A stretch of 64,000 nt of DNA, taken from positions 806,001 to 870,000 of the forward strand of contig JAXDDX010000045.1 of assembly GCA_034670405.1 (NCBI GenBank). The letters run 5' to 3'. A program made the translations under genes and the position numbers. Shown here piece by piece: positions 56,575-64,000 of the stretch (within the stretch, counting starts at the first letter, position 1; each line of letters begins with the position of its first letter). The notes beneath the pieces are model-generated. The model was not told where the DNA came from, did not search any database, and was given only the letters and a program-made list of their open reading frames with translations. Origin of the DNA: Hoplostethus atlanticus (Eukaryota; Chordata; Actinopteri; Trachichthyiformes; Trachichthyidae).

Positions 56575-59341
56575 CTGAGACATGAGGGAACTAGTTTGTT
56601 ACTTTAATTCATCTGCTACAACACAAACCAACTTAAAGACAAAATTCAAAAGTAATTCAAAACTAAACTTCTGAACTGTTTTCATTCACTAATTAAATTT
56701 GAATCTATATGTATTATACATGATTATTATTATAGACATGTATTATATCTATAATATAACGTCTTGGTTCTGAAGCCTCCATGTCTCTGAATCCTCCTTC
56801 CACTGGATCAACATCGTCCTGATTTTAACTTGAAACTCCAAATCTCTGACTTGAGTTTGGAAAAATGTAGAAACATTTCAACGTGACCAGAGGAAGGACC
56901 GGGTCCTCCAGAAGGGTCAGAAAGTGAGTTTTACAGACAGAAATCTCAGTGCCTGAAATAATCATTGAGTTATTGGTGCTGATCAATAACCCCGTCAACC
57001 CCCACAGTCACTTTGTACTCATGGGACACAGAGACTTTCTTCAGAGCGGAGCAGAAAGCCTCCGATGCCCCAGCCTCTCCTCCACTAAGACTCTGTCCAG
57101 CTGAGCGACGTTCTGCTCAGTAGCTCCGCCTCTTTTATATTTTATGTTGTTGTTGTGACTTCCTGCTCTCTGCTAGCTTTACCTTGATAGCCACAACCAG
57201 CTCACTGCTGGCCACGCCCCCGGGAAATGGTAACCGCAAAATAACCTCCCCAACATCAGTGAAACAGACACACACATACATCCTATTTCTTTATTGTCAT
57301 TTTAATGGTAAAAAGTAGAATATTCCAGCTTTAAATGGATGCTCAGACTTTGACTTGTGATTTGATAATAAATCCCATAAAAACATAAAAAGTGTTCATC
57401 AATGTTTAGATTTCCTCGTTCAAATCCACGTTCCTAAATCGAAGCAACACTGGAGCTCCTCTGCTCAGTGACAGCCTCCTGTCCCACGGCTCCAACCTAC
57501 ATTCACTTTCACATGTTGGGCGTTCAGCTGATGCTCGTCAGCAGAACGAGCTCCAACAGTAAATTTTCACTGCAAGTAGAAGAAGAAGATATGGGAGGGG
57601 GCGGGATTTAGGAACCAGCGCTTGGTATTTGATGGAATTGCCAAAAGAATATTCACTCAATGAATCCTAAAAGAAACTAAAGCAGTATCAAACCTGCTGG
57701 TCAGACGTGGGATTCAAACCCACGGCTCCTTTCATCTTCTCTACTGAGAGGAGAGATCTGGAGATACAGGGACAAACACAGACTAAGATTCACCGTCTGT
57801 TTGATAATCTGATCAGATTTTGAAATGTGTGTGTGTGTGTGTGTGTGTGTGCAGCCTCCCAGCAGGGTGTGTATCAGCGGCGTCTCTATAAGGAGCTGAT
57901 GAGGAATTACAACCCGTTGGAGCGACCGGTCAGCAACGACTCCCACAGCCTGACCGTCCACTTCAGCTTCAGCCTTCTGCAGATCATGGATGTGGTGAGC
58001 ACACACACACACACACGCACACACGCCATCCATTTATTTTCAAGCTGTTTATCCTGCTGCCACCTCGACCCTAAGCAGAGCAGCAACTTCTTCCAGCTCC
58101 TCCTCCCAGGCATGCTGTGAGATGTAATCCCCCCCAGCATGTCTTCACAGGCCGTTCAACTTCCTCGGCTCAGTGAGAGCTAAAACCTGCATCAACCACA
58201 GACGAATGGATCTCCTTTCCCAGGGAGGTTGACGGTGTGATTCCCTGGTAGTTGGAATAACCATGACACCCTAACTATATCCAGCACCTTGCAGCATGGC
58301 TTCCTGAACAGAGAGCATCTGCCAGGTTTAGGAGTTCCTCAAAGTGCCCCTCCCACCTTCTGTCAATGTTCCCGGTTGAGGTCAGCACCCCTGCTGAGAA
58401 CCTGAGTAATATCTTACCTTCCCACCCTGAGTTGCCGAATGGTTTTCCAGAACCTCTTTGAAAGTCCTTCCCCATCGCATCCAATAGCAGGGATTTTGCT
58501 TCTGTAACCACAGCAGCTGCAGCCGTTTTGGCTTGCCGGTAGCTCTGCTGAGTCAGGGATCCTCCATGCCAACCCCCGATGTCCACCAGCAGGTTCTTGG
58601 GACGCTGCCAGGACAGGCGGACCACCTTTTGGCCACAACTCCTAGCAGCTGCTTCCACAACAGAGGGTTTGAACAGCGTCCCTTGTGACGTCCGGTTGGG
58701 GACGTTAGGGGAAGCTAGTGCTACCAGATGGTGATCAGCTGGCAGCTCAGCCTCTCTTCACCAGAGTGTCCAGAACATTCGGCCTCAGGTCTGAATCAAC
58801 TCAAGTCCATCGCTGCCCTTTGGCCCAAGGTGCTCCGGTACCACGTGCACCCATGAGCCTCCTTGTGTTCCAACATGGTTTGTTATGGAGCTGCTGGGGT
58901 TTGGACCAGCAAGGCCATTCCTCCCAGTTTCCCCCCTCCAGGTTTTCCAGTCCCAGTAGGGTTGTGGAGGCGGCAGGTGGACACACACACATAAACACAC
59001 ACTAATACAATACACACATAAACACCACACACACACACACACATACAAGCACACTTTACAGATACATACAGACATACAGTTCTGCACACGCATACAGTAC
59101 ACACACACACACACACACACACAGCCAACGTCATAGAAAGCAGTACTGGCTACAGCAGGCTCTCTCTCGCTCTGTGAGGGTTTCTTATTTGGTGCTCGCC
59201 CACTGTGCTGCAGCGAGAGGGATCATACTGTTTACCCTGTGTAACTGATTGGCTACACTCACACACACACACACACACACACTCTCCCCCCTACCTGAGT
59301 GCTAGCAGCAGGAGGGCAGGACAACTTGACTTCTCTCATCT

Positions 59342-59378
<37 letters not shown>

Positions 59379-59829
59379 AAAACAACACTAGAGTACTATT
59401 ACAGTACTATTACAGTACTGCAGTAATATTACAGTACTACTGCAGTACAATGTACAATGCCGCTGTACATTTGAACTCATCTTGATGATTTGATCTCATT
59501 TGATCCGGTTCCGTCTCATTTCGTCTTATTTTGTCTCATCGTATCTCGTGTCATTTCTAATCTGATCGACCGATCGTATCTTTTCTCATCTCATGTTATC
59601 ATATTGTATCTCATCTCATGTCGTAGGTTACAGTAATCCCTACCAGTCTTATCTAGTTCACTGTGTTCCCATCAGTCTCTCTGCTGGATGAACAGCAGCT
59701 GTCAACCAGCTAGCAGAGCTGCCCTCTGATATCCAGCGTCTCTGCATGGTGTCTGTGTAGTTCAGGCTCCAGTCACTATATTTCATCATGCCTTCACACT
59801 TTAAAGCTCTGGGACTTGAGAGACACGAG

Positions 59830-59875
<46 letters not shown>

Positions 59876-62800
59876 TACTGTCAAATACAAGATACACTAG
59901 ATAGAAGATAAAAGGTAGAAGATATGAGACCGAAGACAGAAGATAGAGATACAGTGGACAACATCCAACACACTTTAACAATCCCAGTTAAATCCCAGTA
60001 CCAGTCCAGTCACTCTATTGAGGGTAGAAACCTAATCTACCGAACACAGAAACCATTGTGCAGTGACAAAGCAGGACGCTTTTAAAGGGGATGAAATGAG
60101 CTGATTTGATTGGCCAGGCCTGCTAGTTGGCACAGTTTGTACAAACACTGTAGAAATTATATGACAGGAACAGGAAGTCTACTGAGTCAGTAAATGTCTC
60201 TGTTCACAAATATATTTTTCAATGCACACACAAATGTGTATCGTTTCATATAAATGTAAAAAAATCTATATATAAATGACAGAAGGTTCACAAATAAATT
60301 AGTGTTCACAAATGTCTGTTTCCGATGCACACACAAATACGTCTCGTTTTATATAAATGTAAAACAAATCCACAAATATACTTAGTTAAAAACAGCTGCA
60401 GTGTTCATCTAAAACATATTTAAATGTTGTTACATTTATATACAGATTGTCGAATGTGCGTTTAGAAACCTCCAGACGAGTTGTGAACCTCGTTACATTT
60501 GTGTGTGGATTTTTGAGAGTTACCTGACGTGGTTAGAGTCACAAATGCATTTTTTCTAAAGGGCCTTTCTCTGTAGCCTATCAGACGTCTCTTTCAAGTT
60601 CAGCCAATCACACCAGCGTGTGATTTCAATGCTGCGTTCAACGTCCCTAATCCCGACGAGTTTGGCGTCCGGTAGCAGTACTCCAAGTGTAAATTAAACA
60701 TAACATGTTTAGCCAATATTCCCCTTTTAGTTCGTGATTGAATACATTTGAATCATGATCGTGATCGAGGGGTAGGGCGAAGTACATGGCCCTCCAAACG
60801 GAGATTTTTCAGGGGAACACTACAAACCGAGGGTTATGACAAATCTCCGACAATCATCGGCAAGATGGGGGGGGGGGACGCTGCACAAGCAACAAAAGGA
60901 AACCACAAATGTAGTATTTTCTTCGTTAATAAAGATTTAAAAAATATTATAACCATCGTATTATCTTAGTTTAATGTCGTTTCAATGTATTATAGACCTT
61001 TTCTTTATAACAAGCATAACAAAAAATCGCTAGTATGCCGATGTCTCTACTTCGCTAGTTAACGTTACAACATTGTTTTTAGGCTGATTTGTGCATGACA
61101 GTCCCGCATTTTGACATATTTCCATGTCGCATTTCCCCCCTTTGATGGCATATGACGCCGAAATATAACTAAAGTCCAGCAGCGAAGTTGCTGCACTTGT
61201 TACAGCTCCTCTAATACCGGGTAGGCATAGGTTATTATTTTTTCACGTAGGCCTAATTTATGTTATTTCGGGTTTAGGGCTAGGTTGAATTAGTTCGCCG
61301 TCAAACGGATCGCGCCTCTGTGTAGATTAGATTAGATTGTTCTTTATTGTAGTATAGGTCCTATACATTCATGGAAGCACAGCTGCTTCAAAGTGCAACG
61401 TTGTGCAAAGTTTAAAAAAGAAGTAGTAAAAAGCAGAAAAATGTAATCTATACAGAGGCGCGATCCGATTGACGGCAAACTAATTCAACCTAGCCCTAAA
61501 CCCGAAATAACATAAATTAGGCCTACGTGAAAAAATAATAACCTATGTCTACCCGGTATAACGGGGACTACGGTCCCTCTGGCTCATAGCCAGAATCAGA
61601 TGAACACTCCTCCTCGCTCCAGTCCACATCGCTCAAGTCTGAGACTTCTCCACTGTTTCAATAAGTGTTTAATTATAGCAATAAGTACAAACAACGACGT
61701 ATCTTCAAACACCTGACTGATATCAAACATATCTCAGGCAGTACAACTGTATCACTCACGCGACAGTCTTTGACTGGACTCCGCCCCCTGTGTTACTCCC
61801 TCAAAGGTCCCACTGGGAAACATGTACTGCAATGTCCACCAACAGATTCCCCTTCACCCAGTTCATGAAACAATGCCAAAGTCTCTTCTACATTTAGTCT
61901 TCGGTTTGATCTCTTCATCTTCTCTCTCCTCATCCTCTTGCTCCTCAAATAGCAGGCAATAGTGGACAATCCTGACGCAACTCAAATAGACTACTGCTCT
62001 GTGTTTCGGATTGAGATTGTTTTGGGGTGCTAGTGCGAAATGGCCTAACATGGTTCAAATATTACCTAGCTAACTTTTCTAGCTGTGTAAATAACACATT
62101 GTTAGCAAAATCAGACGATCATGATTCAAATGTATTCAATCACGAACGACAAGGGAATTATTGGCTAAACGTGTTATGTTTAATTGCACTTGGAGTACTG
62201 CTACCGGACGCGAAACTCGTCGGGATTAGGGACGTTGAACGCAGCATTGAAATCACACGCTGGTGTGATTGGCTGAACTTGAAAGAGACGTCTGATAGGC
62301 TACAGAGAAAGGCCCTTTAGAAAAAATGCATTTGTGAATCTAACCACGTCAGGAAACTCTCAAAAATCCACACACAAATGTAACGAGGTTCACAACTCGT
62401 CTGGAGGTTTCTAAACGCACATTCGACAATCTGTATATAAATGTAACAACATTTAAATATGTTTTAGATGGACACTGCAGCTGTTTTTAACTGAGTATAT
62501 TTGTGGATTTGTTTTACATTTATATAAAACGAGACGTATTTGTGTGTGCATCGGAAACAGACATTTGTGAACACTCATTTATTTGTGAACCTTCTGTCAT
62601 TTATATATATATTTTTTTTACATTTATATGAAACGATACACATTTGTGTGTGCATTGAAAAATATATTTGTGAACAGAGACATTTATATATAAATCGCAA
62701 AATATATTTGTGAATCGTGTTGTATTCATTTGTGACTATTGAGAGTTAACTGACTCCATAGAAGTCCCTCCAAACTCTCCACCTATCATCTTGTTTGCTC

Positions 62801-63894
62801 TGCTAGTGTGTCGGTTCAAATCCCTGCCTACATTTTAAAACACCAGGTCGTCACGGACACGGCGTCCGAGCTCCCCAGGTGACCTGCTCAACCTCCCAAA
62901 CACGACTCGTGAACGATGAACAAGGAGACAGAGTCGGGATTTGGACAATTCAGCTTTCTGTTCATTGATTGGACGGTTCTCTCTCTGCAGAGCGAGACAT
63001 CAGCTGAAGATGGTCAACATCATCACACTGTTAACAGAAGGTTATCCTTGTTAAGGGGACTCCATGACTAGCATTGTGATGAGTGACATTCAGTGATGAG
63101 CTTCTATCAGCTTCTAACTGAGCAGCTGTTGTTGTTGAAGGAAGCTGAATTTCCCAACTGTTTCCGTTTTGCCTTGTTGCTCCTGGTTTTATATCTGGAT
63201 GAGCAGGTTTGCTTTCCGACTGGCTGATCTTTGTTTCCCAGGTGAGGTTGACGGTTTCCTCCCCTGACTTCTTCTGTAGCTGTTTTTCCGTAGCTACACA
63301 GGAAGCATTACAAACAGACGCTGTCCGCTGCCACTTTAAATGCAGCACACCAGCCGCCTGCTTTTGGCTTCACTTTGTAGAGGGAAGAGTTCAGAACAGG
63401 CTCAACGACTGAAATAGAAATGGAAAAAAACAAATAGGAAAGAAAACAAAAAATCAAGCTGACGAAACACCAGGTAATACACAACCCAGCCATGTAACGT
63501 TTACCCCCTCTGACCTTACCTTACGTGGCTACCTCACCCTGCAGGGCGGCTAGCTTGCTACTTACCTCTTTTAATACATCCTGTACGGTTGGCTGGCGAG
63601 GCGTGGCGAGGCGCTCGCTGCCTCCCAACCCGAGGACGGATTAAAAGGCCAGACATTCATCAAACTGACGGTGTTCATATTCATCCCGTTCTGCTGGTGA
63701 GCCTCCATGTTCAAGACAAATTACAAGCTATGAAGGTGGAGAGTCGGGAGAGAACCCTGAATCCATCACAGTGACAGAGGTGATGTCATCACATCTGCAG
63801 ACAAACAAGACGGTGATTGCTTTTCTTTTGTTTGTTGTCATGTTTGCAGGATGAGAAGAACCAGGTCCTGACCACCAACATCTGGCTTCAGCTG
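56137..63894 (+). CDS. chrna7: Neuronal acetylcholine receptor subunit alpha-7, exons 1-3, cut by the window edge
   Basis: The alpha-7 subunit forms homopentameric, calcium-permeable nicotinic channels in the plasma membrane. Coding exons: 56137-56191, 57855-57994 (140 bp) and 63850-63894 (45 bp); exons 2 and 3 have exactly the human CHRNA7 lengths and phases. The product starts with a signal peptide ([19 protein letters not shown]), then [35 protein letters not shown] and [15 protein letters not shown], matching human [18 protein letters not shown] and [15 protein letters not shown]. This is the start of the ligand-binding domain; the Cys loop and membrane helices lie beyond the window. Donor GTGAGT follows exon 3. 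A fish alpha-8-type paralogue is less likely, as NPLERPV and [10 protein letters not shown] fit alpha-7. Intron 2 (5.9 kb) holds a LINE fragment and a foldback element. Confidence 0.93.
56214..56263. repeat. (CA)n microsatellite, chrna7 intron 1
   Basis: Fifty bases of pure CA, 22 bp after the exon 1 donor; a second tract is at 56532-56572. Confidence 0.95.
56590..57055 (+). repeat. Dispersed repeat family copy R4, chrna7 intron 1
   Basis: Matches the complement of R3 over 56590-56840 and the R1/R2 core at 56915-57030 (GGGTCAGAAAGTGAGTTTTA, then CAGTCACTTTGTACTCATGG). Confidence 0.7.
57140..57235 (+). repeat. Dispersed repeat pair member, chrna7 intron 1
   Basis: Shares TTGTTGTTGTGACTTCCTG, CTTGATAGCCACAACCAGCT and CTGGCCACGCCC with 37672-37785 in spg11 intron 18. 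Confidence 0.6.
58030..58790 (-). mobile_element. Rex3/RTE-type LINE fragment, chrna7 intron 2
   Basis: The minus strand reads [20 protein letters not shown], then [13 protein letters not shown] and [25 protein letters not shown]. These match the segment between endonuclease and RT of Rex3-like (RTE clade) fish elements (YRQAKRAAARVVAEAK...ELLTSTGDIVGRWKEYFE-type). Frames shift within it, and neither the endonuclease catalytic core nor the RT palm is present. Confidence 0.75.
58985..59375. repeat. Cluster of (CA)n tracts, chrna7 intron 2
   Basis: CA arrays at about 59027-59045, 59099-59123, 59259-59282 and 59344-59373 with degenerate CA-rich sequence between. A (GA)n tract follows at 59836-59871. 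Confidence 0.85.
60185..62760. mobile_element. Foldback-type DNA element with about 570-bp inverted arms, chrna7 intron 2
   Basis: 60191-60760 is repeated as its reverse complement at about 62117-62687, with over 90% similarity by eye, including ATTCACAAATGCA-type, CACACAAATGTAACGAGGTT and GGTTTCTAAACGCACATTCG motifs. The right side carries about 60 extra terminal bases (to GAGAGTTAACTGACTCC) that are deleted at the left (GAGTCAG joins TAAATGTCTC). The central 1.36 kb contains a second palindrome and a minus-strand frame with [20 protein letters not shown] (about 61575-61650), suggesting a captured or degraded ORF. GTTAAC beside the right end could reflect a TTAA target, but this is not proven, so the superfamily is left open. 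Confidence 0.75.
61215..61558. repeat. Inner palindrome within the foldback element
   Basis: Arms of about 114 bp (61215-61328 and 61446-61558), starting ACCGGGTAGGCATAGGTTAT, differ at about four positions and enclose a 117-bp loop. It looks like a MITE-sized element nested in the larger one, or an inner part of a double-palindromic element. Confidence 0.8.
62761..63849. other. End of chrna7 intron 2, nothing further recognised
   Basis: A box-B-like GGTTCAAATCCCTG at 62814-62827 hints at a SINE relic without other support. The remainder shows no repeat or coding signal I can name. Confidence 0.35.
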
Positions 63895-64000
63895 GTGAGT
63901 TTTCAGTCTTTATTCTCTAGTCAATGTTAAAGAAAATCAAGGTTATGTCTTCGCCACCCCTCCTTACCTCCAAACCCGTGTCTTTGTCATCATCATTCCT

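Noticed and set aside
61665-62320. Host genes within the foldback element
   Set aside because: The frames lie in the inverted arms or loop and lack splice-consistent structure; treated as transposon sequence.

Overview
This window is nuclear DNA from a ray-finned, probably percomorph, fish. It carries GT-AG introns, many (GT)n/(CA)n microsatellites and a typical teleost transposon load: a Penelope-like element, L2-type and Rex3/RTE-type LINEs, PIF/Harbinger elements, Tc1 scraps and tRNA-derived SINEs. Three host protein genes can be read exon by exon. No rRNA, true tRNA, CRISPR array or prokaryotic feature was seen.

Layout. 1-8.23 kb is a nest of retroelements on the minus strand: a Penelope-like element (reverse transcriptase + GIY-YIG nuclease, with SGNH-hydrolase and ORF1-like ORFs upstream), an ORF1-like piece of a second copy at the window edge, and between them a young, very short LTR retrotransposon with a tRNA-Glu primer site. 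8.3-18.2 kb is gene-poor: a 330-bp satellite, two LINE remnants, a SINE fragment and unassigned sequence. 18.2-24.9 kb holds ciao2a (FAM96A) on the minus strand in five coding exons, with Harbinger copies in introns 1 and 2. About 700 bp separates its start codon from that of spg11 (spatacsin), which runs on the plus strand from 25590 to 49659. All 40 spg11 coding exons could be placed, about 2,426 codons, close to the human 2,443 aa and the human exon count. 49.7-56.1 kb is intergenic, with two Harbinger-type elements and copies of a dispersed repeat. From 56137 to the right edge lie the first three coding exons of chrna7 (alpha-7 nicotinic receptor subunit), with a Rex3-like LINE fragment and a 2.5-kb nested inverted-repeat element in intron 2.

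The three host genes have no known joint pathway: ciao2a works in cytosolic Fe-S protein maturation, spg11 in lysosome reformation with spastizin and AP-5, and chrna7 in cholinergic signalling. The only mechanistic link suggested here is a possible shared promoter between the head-to-head ciao2a and spg11.

Most notable observations: (i) about ten splice acceptors across the three genes sit directly behind (TG)n tracts; (ii) in spg11, exon ends together with their splice donors have been tandemly copied into the following introns (exons 9, 18 and 22; about 21 donor copies after exon 18); (iii) a tRNA-derived SINE lies inside three Harbinger copies at the same internal site, so it was spread by the DNA transposon; (iv) two apparent one-base frame breaks in an otherwise perfectly structured spg11; (v) an SGNH hydrolase ORF with catalytic motifs next to a Penelope-type RT. 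I did not find a clear candidate for an entirely new biological system.
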